Shown here in pieces: positions 17,443-25,672 of a stretch of DNA of 64,000 bases. This DNA is from Lentisalinibacter orientalis (lineage in GTDB: Bacteria > Pseudomonadota > Gammaproteobacteria > Steroidobacterales > Woeseiaceae): assembly GCF_040706535.1 (NCBI RefSeq), contig NZ_JAPDRJ010000001.1, forward strand, positions 930,001 through 994,000, in the 5' to 3' direction. The stretch's first letter is position 1, and each line of letters opens with the position of its first letter. The notes under the pieces were generated by a model that saw only the letters and a list, made by a program, of their open reading frames with translations, searched no databases and was not told the origin of the DNA. Made by a program: the position numbers and the translations under genes.

Positions 17443-18152
17443 AGTACGCTCTCTCGCTGCTGGCCGGTGTCCTCTGCGGCGCCGTGCTCGTAATCCTGGT
17501 GCTCTACTACAATCCGCTGGTTCAGGAGAACCCGCGGGTGCCGCTGACGGCCGCGCCGGACGCCTCGGTGGAGGTGTTCTACGACACGGCCGTCGACACC
17601 GTGGCGCGCACCGGGCCGCCCGACGGCCTGCTCGCCGCCGTCCCCGCGTCGGCCGAGACGCTGTGGGAGCCGGCGCTGGCGTGGACCGAGGCGCGGCTGC
17701 TGGTGCTGCGGGACGTGGACGGCCGAGCGCTGGGTTTCGGCGTGCGCTTCGCCACGCTGGATTCCGGCACCCGGCCGCTGACCGGTGAATTGCTGGCGGA
17801 CAGCGTCTGGAATCTGCACCTCGCGGGCCGTGGTTCCCTGTTCGTGGACGGGGTCGACAACCTGTGGCCGCTGGCACGGCAAGTGCTCGTGCCGGCGTGG
17901 CGCGCCGAAGACGGCACCTGGCAGGGCAGCTTCGACGGCGACATCACGGTGGGGCCCCGGCCCAGCCGCGTGGCCGTCATGACCGGCGGCGCCGGGGTTT
18001 TCGCCGGCACCCGGGGCGAGGCGAGGGAATCGCTGTCGGTGCAGTCGCTGTCGCTGCGCGACGGGCGACTCGCGGCCGACGGCTCGCTGCTGGTCGCGAT
18101 TACCGGCGCGGCCGGCCGGGGTGGCCAGGACGGTCCGGTCAGTCCCGAATAA
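17439..18152 (+). CDS. Membrane-anchored protein of unknown function (second of a pair)
   Basis: The 237-aa product has an N-terminal membrane helix (LLAGVLCGAVLVILVLYYNPL) and a predicted extracytoplasmic domain. Segments such as ARLLVLRDVDGRALGFGVRFAT and the SDG-type turns suggest a beta-rich fold. It ends at 18152, overlapping the convergent nitroreductase stop by 14 bp. Family not recognised; association with the upstream gene comes from the ATGA overlap. Confidence 0.75.
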   Translation: MKYALSLLAGVLCGAVLVILVLYYNPLVQENPRVPLTAAPDASVEVFYDTAVDTVARTGPPDGLLAAVPASAETLWEPALAWTEARLLVLRDVDGRALGFGVRFATLDSGTRPLTGELLADSVWNLHLAGRGSLFVDGVDNLWPLARQVLVPAWRAEDGTWQGSFDGDITVGPRPSRVAVMTGGAGVFAGTRGEARESLSVQSLSLRDGRLAADGSLLVAITGAAGRGGQDGPVSPE

Positions 18153-18810
18153 AGCGGGCGAACTCCGCGAGAGGGGCGCGCTCCGAGCGGAGCTGATTCA
18201 CCGGCGCGTCCGGGTCCCGGTAGCCGAGCGCCATGCCGCAGAAGAACATGTGCTCCTCGGGGATCTCGAACAGCTCGCCGATGGTCCGGTACCACACCGC
18301 CCAGGCTTCCTGAGGGCAGGTGTCCAGCCCGTACTCACGGGCCAGCAGCATGATGCTCTGGATGAACATGCCGAGGTCCGCCCACTGGCCCTCCTGCATG
18401 CTGCGGTCGATCGTGAACAGGAGGCCGACGGGCGCGCCGAAGAAGCGGTAGTTGTGCGCGAACTGCATCAGCCGCGCCGCCTTGTCCTCGCGGGGGATGC
18501 CGAGCTTCTCGTACATCATCTCGCCGATGCGGAAGCGCCGCGTGCGGTACGGCTCCTTCAGCTCCGGCGGATAGATGTTGTACTCGGTGCCCTCGCCCTT
18601 CGGCGAGTGAGGCATCTTGCGCGCGACCGCGTCCAGCAGGCGTTCCCGCGCCGCGCCGGTGAGCACGATCACGTGCCAGGGCTGCAGATTGCCGCCCGAG
18701 GGCGCACGACTCGCGCGCTCGAGGATCTCGCGCACCGTCTCCTCGGGCACGGGCCTGTCCAGGAAGGCCCGCACCGACAGACGCGAGTCCAGCGCTTCGG
18801 ATACTTTCAT
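18139..18810 (-). CDS. Nitroreductase-family flavoprotein
   Basis: The 223-aa FMN-dependent NAD(P)H oxidoreductase opens with MKVSEALDSRLSVRAFLDRPV, the nitroreductase FMN-phosphate motif (SRxSxR-F). RASRAPSGGNLQPWHVIVL and a C-terminal GLDTCPQEAWAVW/GMALGYRDPDAPVN pair complete the FMN site. Substrates of such enzymes range from nitroaromatics to quinones; the physiological one cannot be told. It shares 14 bp with the convergent gene at its 3' end. Confidence 0.9.
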   Translation of the reverse strand: MKVSEALDSRLSVRAFLDRPVPEETVREILERASRAPSGGNLQPWHVIVLTGAARERLLDAVARKMPHSPKGEGTEYNIYPPELKEPYRTRRFRIGEMMYEKLGIPREDKAARLMQFAHNYRFFGAPVGLLFTIDRSMQEGQWADLGMFIQSIMLLAREYGLDTCPQEAWAVWYRTIGELFEIPEEHMFFCGMALGYRDPDAPVNQLRSERAPLAEFARFIRD

Positions 18811-18884
18811 CGTTCCTCGCTATCGTTGATGGCTGGTGATGACTGCCGTCGTCGACCCCTGTCGCCGACTACTATGGCCGACTC

Positions 18885-20123
18885 CTATAGCCTATCGCCG
18901 GTGACCGCAGCCTGCAGGTCCTTCAGAGATACGTTCGGGTCGGCCAGCGCCTCCGCCGGGGGCGTGGCGTGTGCCGCGATCAGCGGCTTCGAGAGCATGA
19001 ACTCCCGCGGGCTGTTCACGGCATCCACCGCCAGCAGCCGGCCCTCGGCCAGGTAGAAGCAGGCGAACGACCGCGCGGCCGGATCGCCTCGCACGACCGT
19101 CTGGTCGCAGCCCTCGGACAGCCCGGCGATCTGCAGCTTGAGGTCGTACTGGTCCGACCAGAACCAGGGCACGTCGTTGTACGGCGTGCGCTCGCCGCAG
19201 ATGCCGGCGGCGGCGGTCCTGGCCTGCTCGAGTGCGTTGTGCACGGATTCCAGCCGCAGCTGGCGGCCGTAGATGCCGTTGGGGTGGCGGGTACAGTCGC
19301 CCACGGCGTAGACGCCGTCGGCGCGGGTGCGGCAGTACTCGTCCACCAGGATGCCGTCGTCGCAGGCGAGCCCGGCGTTCGCTGCCAGCTCGGTCACCGG
19401 CTCGATGCCGATGCCCACCACCACGAAGTCCGCCGCCACCCGCTCGCCGGCGGCGGTCACCACCGCTTCCACCCGGCCGTCGCCCTCGAAGCCGGATACC
19501 CCCTCGCCGAGGCGCAGATGCACCCCGTGACGGCGGTGCTCGGCCTCGTAGAAGTCGGAGACCGGAGGCGAGACCACCCGGCTCATCACCCGTCCGGCCA
19601 GTTCCAGCACGGTGACGTCCAGTCCGGCGACCGCGGCGACGGCGGCCACCTCCAGCCCGATGTAGCCGGCTCCCACCACCACCAGGCGGGCGCCCGGCGC
19701 GAAGTGCGCGCGGATCGCGTCCACGTCGTCGATGGTGCGCAGGTAGTGGATGCCGGGCAGGTCGGCGCCGGGGGACTGCAGCCTCAGCACCCGGCTGCCC
19801 GTGGCGATGACGCAGTGGTCCCAGTCGACGCTGCCGCCGCTCTCCAGCTCGGCACGGCGCGCCGCGGTGTCGAGCGCGGCCACCCGCGTCGACAGGCGCA
19901 GATCCACTTCCGCGTCCTCGTAGAAGCCGGGGGGCTTGAAGTAGAGCCGGTTACGCTCGAGTTCGCCGGCGAGGTATTTCTTCGACAGCGGCGGGCGCTG
20001 ATAGGGCACCCAGGGTTCCTCGCCGGCCAGCACGATGCGGCCGTCATAGCCCTTGTGTCGCAGCGTGCTCACCAGCTGGCCGGCCGCATGGCCGGCGCCG
20101 ATCACGAGTACCGTCTCACTCAT
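18885..20123 (-). CDS. FAD-dependent ferredoxin reductase (putidaredoxin/rubredoxin reductase type)
   Basis: The 412-aa protein has the FAD dinucleotide fold VIGAGHAAGQLV (6-17), the family signature PYQRPPLSKKYL, a second NAD(P)H Rossmann motif VVVGAGYIGLEVA, and the second FAD motif GVYAVGDCTRHPN. A C-terminal dimerisation/ferredoxin-reductase domain follows (PWFWSDQYDLKLQIAG). This group passes electrons from NAD(P)H to ferredoxin for P450 or ring-hydroxylating oxygenases, but no ferredoxin or oxygenase gene is nearby. It lies 21 bp downstream of the SDR gene, probably in one transcript. Confidence 0.92.
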   Translation of the reverse strand: MSETVLVIGAGHAAGQLVSTLRHKGYDGRIVLAGEEPWVPYQRPPLSKKYLAGELERNRLYFKPPGFYEDAEVDLRLSTRVAALDTAARRAELESGGSVDWDHCVIATGSRVLRLQSPGADLPGIHYLRTIDDVDAIRAHFAPGARLVVVGAGYIGLEVAAVAAVAGLDVTVLELAGRVMSRVVSPPVSDFYEAEHRRHGVHLRLGEGVSGFEGDGRVEAVVTAAGERVAADFVVVGIGIEPVTELAANAGLACDDGILVDEYCRTRADGVYAVGDCTRHPNGIYGRQLRLESVHNALEQARTAAAGICGERTPYNDVPWFWSDQYDLKLQIAGLSEGCDQTVVRGDPAARSFACFYLAEGRLLAVDAVNSPREFMLSKPLIAAHATPPAEALADPNVSLKDLQAAVTGDRL

Positions 20124-20144
20124 CCGGCTATCCTCCGGCGCCGC

Positions 20145-20915
20145 TCACATGGCGCTGATGCCGCCGTCCACCTTCAGCTCGGCGCCGGTGACGAACTTCG
20201 ATTCGTCGGAGGCGAGGTAGAGGACGGCGTAGGCGACGTCGTCGGGGTCGCCGATGCGGCCCAGCGGTATCTGGCGGGTGAGCTTGTCCATTCCCTTCTC
20301 CCGGCCCACCGCATCGAGCATGCCGGTCAGGATCGGCGTGTCGATGAACACGGGATGCACCGAATTGCAGCGGATGCCGTTGCCGCTGCGCGCGCAGTGC
20401 AGCGCGACGGATTTGGACAGGTGCCGCACGGCCGCCTTGGCGGAATTGTAGGCTGCCATGTTGTGGCCGGCGATGATGCCGGAGATGGAGGAGATGTTGA
20501 CGATGCTGCCGCCGCCCGAGGCCGCGATCTTCGGGATGGCGTACTTGCAGCCGAAGAACACGGAGTCGAGATCCACCGCGTGCACGTGGCGCCAGTTCTC
20601 CCAGGTCTCGTCCTCCACGCTGGACATCGAACCGATGCCCGCGTTGTTGACCAGGATGTTGAGGCCGCCGAACCGGTCCACCGTCTCGGCGATCACTGCC
20701 TGCCAGCGGGCCTCGTCGGTGACGTCGTGTTCCAGCGCCAGCGCCGCGCCTTCGCGCTCGTCGTTGATGGCGCGGGCCTGCTCTTCGGCACCGGCGGAGT
20801 TGATGTCGGTCAGCGCCACCTGCGCTCCCTCCCGCGCCAGCATCCGCGCGATGGCCGCGCCCAGACCCTGCGCGGCGCCGGTCACCAGCGCCACCTTGTT
20901 GTCGACTCTGCCCAC
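20145..20915 (-). CDS. Short-chain dehydrogenase/reductase (classical SDR)
   Basis: The 256-aa protein shows a cofactor motif TGAAQGLG (12-19), with Asp in LTDINSAG suggesting NAD(H) preference. The NNAG motif, catalytic Ser in NISSISG, and catalytic Tyr/Lys in AAYNSAKAAV are all present. RCNSVHPVFIDTP and the end FVTGAELKVDGG are typical of classical SDRs acting on steroids or cyclic alcohols. Pairing with the ferredoxin reductase suggests a catabolic oxidation pathway, but the substrate is unknown. Confidence 0.9.
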   Translation of the reverse strand: MGRVDNKVALVTGAAQGLGAAIARMLAREGAQVALTDINSAGAEEQARAINDEREGAALALEHDVTDEARWQAVIAETVDRFGGLNILVNNAGIGSMSSVEDETWENWRHVHAVDLDSVFFGCKYAIPKIAASGGGSIVNISSISGIIAGHNMAAYNSAKAAVRHLSKSVALHCARSGNGIRCNSVHPVFIDTPILTGMLDAVGREKGMDKLTRQIPLGRIGDPDDVAYAVLYLASDESKFVTGAELKVDGGISAM

Positions 20916-21106
20916 GATGCCTCCTCGCTTGCGTTGCTGCGGCCGGCGGCGCGCCCGCCCGCCGCGGCGCTCCCCGGCACGGTATTCCCCGGTATTGGCC
21001 GGTATTCTAAGGGCCGCGGCCGGCGCCGCCTAATCCGTCTCCGTCATCCCCTGCTAGACTCGCCGGCTGCGAAGAAAGGTCAGTGACGAGAGGGCCGGAG
21101 GGTAAG

Positions 21107-22081
21107 ATGGTCAAAGCGATACGCATCGAGGAGTTCGGCGGGCCGGAGGTGCTGCAGTGGCAGGACGTCGAGGTCGGGGAGCCCGGTCCCGGCGAGGTGC
21201 GGCTGCGCCATAGTGCCGTCGGCCTGAACTTCATCGACACCTATCACCGCTCCGGGCTCTATCCGCTGGAACTGCCCAGCGGGCTGGGCAGCGAGGCCGC
21301 GGGCGTCGTGGAGGCGCTGGGCGACGGCGTCGAGGGCCTCGGGATCGGTCAGCGGGTGGCCTACACCGGCCGGCCGCCGGACGCCTATTCCGAGGCGCGC
21401 CTGATCGCCGCCGACCTGCTGGTGCCGCTGCCGGACGCCATCGGCGACGAGACCGCGGCGGCCGCCATGCTGAAGGGTTTGACGGCCTGGTATCTCCTGA
21501 AGCGCAGCTACCCGGTGCGCCCGGGCGACACCGTGCTGCTGCATGCGGCGGCGGGCGGCGTGGGCCTGATCGCCGTGCAGTGGGCCAAGCAGCTGGGCGC
21601 CACCGTCATCGGCACGGTGAGCACCGACGCCAAGGCGGAGCTGGCACGCGCGCACGGCTGCGACCACATCGTGATGGCGGACAGCGACGACCTGGCGGGC
21701 GAGGTGCGGCGGCTCACCGGCGGCGAGGGCGTGGCGGCGGTCTACGACTCGGTGGGCCGGGATACCTTCTACGCCTCGCTGGACAGCCTGCGGCCCCACG
21801 GCGTGATGGTCTCGTTCGGCAATGCCTCCGGACCGGTGGAGCCCTTCGCGCCGCTGGAACTGGCGAAGCGGGGCTCGCTGTACGTGACCCGGCCCGTGCT
21901 GTTCGACTTCATCTCCACGCGGCAGGCGCTGCTCGGCGCGGCGGGCCAGCTGTTCGAGGTGATCGGCAGCGGTGCCGCGAAGATCGAGGTGAACCAGCGC
22001 TATCCGCTGGCCGAGGCCGCCGAGGCGCACCGGGATCTCGAGGCGCGGCGGACCACGGGCTCCACCGTGCTGCTGCCGTGA
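21107..22081 (+). CDS. qorA: NADPH:quinone reductase (zeta-crystallin-like MDR)
   Basis: The 324-aa protein starts at ATG 21107 (MVKAIRIEEFGGPEVLQW), preceded by GGAGGG. It is a zinc-free medium-chain dehydrogenase/reductase: VGLNFIDTYHRSGLY is the quinone oxidoreductase signature, and LLHAAAGGVGLIAVQWAKQLGA the NADPH-binding motif. Length matches E. coli QorA (327 aa). It reduces quinones or electrophilic enones. A TAGACT hexamer (about 21054-21059) is a possible -10. It is convergent with the carrier gene, 3 bp between stops. Confidence 0.92.
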   Translation: MVKAIRIEEFGGPEVLQWQDVEVGEPGPGEVRLRHSAVGLNFIDTYHRSGLYPLELPSGLGSEAAGVVEALGDGVEGLGIGQRVAYTGRPPDAYSEARLIAADLLVPLPDAIGDETAAAAMLKGLTAWYLLKRSYPVRPGDTVLLHAAAGGVGLIAVQWAKQLGATVIGTVSTDAKAELARAHGCDHIVMADSDDLAGEVRRLTGGEGVAAVYDSVGRDTFYASLDSLRPHGVMVSFGNASGPVEPFAPLELAKRGSLYVTRPVLFDFISTRQALLGAAGQLFEVIGSGAAKIEVNQRYPLAEAAEAHRDLEARRTTGSTVLLP

Positions 22082-22084
22082 CGG

Positions 22085-24451
22085 TCAGGCGGGCCTGAGC
22101 GGCCAGATGAGGGGCAGCACGACCATGACCACCGCGAACACCACCAGGGTGAGCGGCACGCCCACCCGCAGGTAGTCGGCGAAACGGTAGCCGCCCGGGC
22201 CCATCACCAGGATGTTGGCAGGGTGGGAGATGGGGCTCATGAAGCTCGCTGCCGCCGCGACGGCCATGGCCATCATCGCGGTCTCCGGCGCGAGGCCCAT
22301 GTCCGCCATCGCCGACAGCACGATCGGCGCCATGATCACCACCAGCACCGCGGGCGGAATCACCACCGTCGATATCGCGGTCATGGCATAGAGCGAGAAG
22401 ATCACGGGCCAGGGGCCGGCTTCGCCGGTGACCGAGAGTACGTGGCCGGCGATCCAGGCGGCCGCGCCGGTCTCCTGCATCGCAGTGCCCAGCGGCAGCA
22501 TGCCGGCGATGAGGAAGATGGCGCGCCACTCGATGGCCCGGTAGGCCTGCTCCATGTTCAGGCAGCCGGTGAGCACCATCAGCGTGGCGCCGAAGACGGC
22601 GGCGATCTGGATGGGCAGCCAGCCGACCAGCACGCTGGTGACCACCCCCAGCATGATGCCGGCGGCCACCGGCGCGCGGCGGGTATCCGGCGGCGCCTTG
22701 CCGAGAGGGGTGAGCACGAGGAAGTCCGGGTCCCGCTCCAGGAGTTCCAGTTTCTCCCGCGGCCCCACCAGCAGCAGCGCGTCGCCGAGGGCCAGCCGCA
22801 CGTCGCGGAGATCCTCCTCGACCGGCGCGCCGTTGCGCCAGATGCCGACCAGCTCCAGGCCGTAGCGCTCGCGGAAGTTCAGCTCCGCCACGCTCTTGCC
22901 CACCAGCGAGCTGCGCGGGTCCAGGGTGGCGTCCTGCATGGCCAGCCGCCGGGACTCGAAGCTGGAGAGCTTCATCGACGGCTTCGAGTCCAGGTCCAGC
23001 CCCTGCAGCGCCCGCAGCACGTCAAGGTCGCCCGGCTCGCCCTGGATCAGCAGCAGGTCGCTGCCCGCCAGTTCCGTATCCGGTCCGGGCAAGAGTTCGA
23101 GATTGCCGTCCCGGAAGGTGGCGAGCACCTTGAAGTCGAACACGTCGGTGAGCCGGGTGCGGCCCAGGCTGCGTCCGGCGAGTTCGGATTCCCGCGGCAC
23201 GCGGACGACGAAGAGGCGGTCGTCGGCGCCGTAGCGTTTCGTGACCTCGTCGGCGTCCAGCAGGCTCACCTCGGCGAAGTCGCTGACCTCGTGCAGACCC
23301 TCCATGGTCTCCTTGCGCCCCTGCAGCAGCAGCCGGTCGCCGGCGCGCAGCGGCACGTAGGCGAGGTTGGTGCGCCGCGGCGGCTGGTCCCGCCGCTGGA
23401 TGGCCAGCAGGTCCGCGCCGAAACGCTGGCGGAAGCCGACGTGGGCCACCAGGTCGCCGACCAGGGGCGAGGAGTCCGCCACCACCACCTCCGCCCGGGC
23501 GAGCTGTTCCGCCACCATGGACTGCAGCACCGGCGCCTCGCGCTCGATCACCAGGTCGCTCAGGCGGCGCAGTTCGCTGAAGCGGTCCAGCTGACCCTGC
23601 ACCAGCAGTTCGTCGCCGGCGCGCAGCGTGGTCTGACGGTTGGGCAGCGTCTCGCTGCGGCCGAAGCGCTGCAGCGCGAGCACCACCAGGTCGGCGGCCG
23701 ACGTGATGCGGCTCTCGCCGAGGGTCTTGCCGACCAGCATCGAGTCCTGGGGGATGCGCAGCGTGAAGGTGCGCTCGGCCAGCTTGTACTGGGATCGCAA
23801 CGCCCGCTGGCTGCGGCCGCGCTCGCGTTTCTGGGTCTTGCGTCTCGGCAGGAACAGGCGGCCGACGAGCGCGACGAACAGTGTGCCGGCGAGCATCACC
23901 ACGACGCCGACGGGGGTGAAGTCGAACAGGCCGAAGGGTTCGTAGCCGCCGCCGGCCATGGCGTTGCTGACCAGCAGGTTCGGCGGCGTGCCGATCATGG
24001 TCATCAGGCCGCCGAGCAGGCTGGCGTAGGCCAGGGGCATCAGCAGCCGCGACGGCGACACCCGCGTGCGGCGGGCGATGTCGACCACCACCGGCAGCAT
24101 GAGCGCGGCAACGCCGATATTGTTCATGAACGCGGAGAGGAAGCCGGCGGTGAGCATGATCACGACGATCATCGCCACTTCCCGCCGCCCGGCCAGACGC
24201 ATCACCTGGCGGCCGATGACGTTGGCGATGCCCGTGCGCGTCAGCCCGTCGGAGAGGATGAACATGGCCCAGACGGTGATCACCGCCGTGTTGGAGAAAC
24301 CGCTGAAGGCCTCGTCGGGAGAGACCAGCCCGGTGATCGCCAGCGTGCCGAGGACGAGCAGCGCCACCACGTCCATGCGGATCCACTCGCCGATGAACAG
24401 GACGAGGGCCGCGGCCAGGATGGCGAGGACCAGCGCGATCTCGAAGGTCAT
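22085..24451 (-). CDS. SLC13/DASS-type ion transporter with four TrkA-C (RCK_C) modules
   Basis: The 788-aa inner-membrane carrier has an N-terminal membrane half (1-200) with conserved AFMNNIGVAALMLPVV and MTMIGTPPNLLVSNAM. A large cytoplasmic insert carries four ~70-residue TrkA-C-like modules (about 227-297, 320-388, 411-482, 506-571), and a C-terminal membrane half (590-788) contains PISHPANILVMGPGG. Related SLC13/YfbS-type permeases of ~600 aa carry two such modules. Here modules 1/3 (VxRVPxxS-LxGxSLG-start) and 2/4 look like a duplicated pair. Such modules bind ligands and gate transport. Substrate may be a di/tricarboxylate, sulfate or another anion. Confidence 0.88.
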   Translation of the reverse strand: MTFEIALVLAILAAALVLFIGEWIRMDVVALLVLGTLAITGLVSPDEAFSGFSNTAVITVWAMFILSDGLTRTGIANVIGRQVMRLAGRREVAMIVVIMLTAGFLSAFMNNIGVAALMLPVVVDIARRTRVSPSRLLMPLAYASLLGGLMTMIGTPPNLLVSNAMAGGGYEPFGLFDFTPVGVVVMLAGTLFVALVGRLFLPRRKTQKRERGRSQRALRSQYKLAERTFTLRIPQDSMLVGKTLGESRITSAADLVVLALQRFGRSETLPNRQTTLRAGDELLVQGQLDRFSELRRLSDLVIEREAPVLQSMVAEQLARAEVVVADSSPLVGDLVAHVGFRQRFGADLLAIQRRDQPPRRTNLAYVPLRAGDRLLLQGRKETMEGLHEVSDFAEVSLLDADEVTKRYGADDRLFVVRVPRESELAGRSLGRTRLTDVFDFKVLATFRDGNLELLPGPDTELAGSDLLLIQGEPGDLDVLRALQGLDLDSKPSMKLSSFESRRLAMQDATLDPRSSLVGKSVAELNFRERYGLELVGIWRNGAPVEEDLRDVRLALGDALLLVGPREKLELLERDPDFLVLTPLGKAPPDTRRAPVAAGIMLGVVTSVLVGWLPIQIAAVFGATLMVLTGCLNMEQAYRAIEWRAIFLIAGMLPLGTAMQETGAAAWIAGHVLSVTGEAGPWPVIFSLYAMTAISTVVIPPAVLVVIMAPIVLSAMADMGLAPETAMMAMAVAAAASFMSPISHPANILVMGPGGYRFADYLRVGVPLTLVVFAVVMVVLPLIWPLRPA

Positions 24452-24482
24452 TTGCTCGGATCCGACCTCCCTGTCGTGGCGG

Positions 24483-25607
24483 CTAGAGTCGCCGCACGAT
24501 GACGCTGCCGATGGAGTAGCCGGCGCCGAAGGAGCAGATCACCCCCACATCGCCGGCGCCGAGCCCTTCCCGGTGGCGGTGGAAGGCGATGATGGAGCCG
24601 GCGGACGCGGTATTGGCGAACTCGTCCAGCACGACCGGTGCCTCGTCCTCTCCCGCATCGCGGCCGAGCAGGCGTTTGACCACGAGCCGGTTCATGTTCA
24701 GGTTGGCCTGGTGCAGCCAGTAGCGGCCGACGTCCGCCATGTCGAGGCCGCTGGCGCGCAGGTGCTCGCCGATATGATCGGCCGCCAGGGGCGAGACCTC
24801 CTTGAAGACCTTGCGGCCCTGCTGGCGGAACAGCTTGCCGCTGTCGAGGAAATCGGCTTCGGGGCCGCGATTGATGAAGCCGAAGTCGTTGCGGATATTG
24901 TTCGAATAAAGGGTGGCGAGCTTCGTCCCCAGCACCTCCCAGCGCTCCTCCGCCCGGCTCTCGTCGGCGCGCTCCAGCACCACGGCCGTGCAGACGTCGC
25001 CGAAGATGAAATGCGCATCCCGGCTGCGCCAGTTGATGTGGGCCGAGGTGATCTCCGGGTTCACCATGAGGACCCGCCTGGCCGAACCGCCGGCGATGGC
25101 ATCCACGGCGTTCTGCAGGCCGAACGTGGCCGACGAGCAGGCCACGTTCATGTCGTAGGCATAGCCGCCCGCGCCGATGGCATGCTGCACCTCGACCGCC
25201 AGCGCCGGATAGGGCCGCTCCAGGTTCGAGCAGGAGAGGATCACGGCGTCGATGTCGCCACCTTCGAGGCCGGCGCTCGCCAGCGCCTGGCGCGCGGCGG
25301 CCACGGAGATCTCGGCCGTGATCGAAAGCTCGTCCTCGCTGCGCTCCGGGAACACCGGCCACATGCGCTCCGGGTCCAGGATGCCTTCGCGGGTATAGAC
25401 GTAGCGGTGGCGTATCCCGGAGGCGTTCTCGATGAACTCGGGACTGGATTTCTCCGGCGCCTCCACCTCGCCGGCGGCCACGGCCTCGGCGTTCTCTTCG
25501 AGGAAGCGGTCGACCCAGGCGTTGTAGGCGGCCACCAGCTCGTCGTTGTCGATGCCCTGCTCCGGTACCCAGAGTCCGGTCCCGCTGATTACGACGCCTG
25601 TGGTCAT
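24483..25607 (-). CDS. Beta-ketoacyl-ACP synthase III-like condensing enzyme
   Basis: The 374-aa thiolase-fold protein contains catalytic Cys157 (YDMNVACSSATFGLQ), His in YWLHQANLNMN and Asn in EFANTASAGS, the C-H-N triad of KAS III. It is longer than FabH (~317 aa) owing to an insertion after residue 30. The layout resembles the PA3286-type synthase that primes fatty-acid synthesis with medium-chain acyl-CoA. No other fab genes are adjacent. It is 31 bp upstream of the carrier gene on the same strand. Confidence 0.88.
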   Translation of the reverse strand: MTTGVVISGTGLWVPEQGIDNDELVAAYNAWVDRFLEENAEAVAAGEVEAPEKSSPEFIENASGIRHRYVYTREGILDPERMWPVFPERSEDELSITAEISVAAARQALASAGLEGGDIDAVILSCSNLERPYPALAVEVQHAIGAGGYAYDMNVACSSATFGLQNAVDAIAGGSARRVLMVNPEITSAHINWRSRDAHFIFGDVCTAVVLERADESRAEERWEVLGTKLATLYSNNIRNDFGFINRGPEADFLDSGKLFRQQGRKVFKEVSPLAADHIGEHLRASGLDMADVGRYWLHQANLNMNRLVVKRLLGRDAGEDEAPVVLDEFANTASAGSIIAFHRHREGLGAGDVGVICSFGAGYSIGSVIVRRL

Positions 25608-25672
25608 GTCATTCCTTCACCTGGATCAGGCGGTACTTTAGCGACTCGGGCCGGCCCTGCACAGGGCCGCGG

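Noticed and set aside
18969..21086. 705-codon plus-strand frame opposite the ferredoxin reductase and SDR
   Set aside because: Shadow of two recognised genes; no signal or domain.
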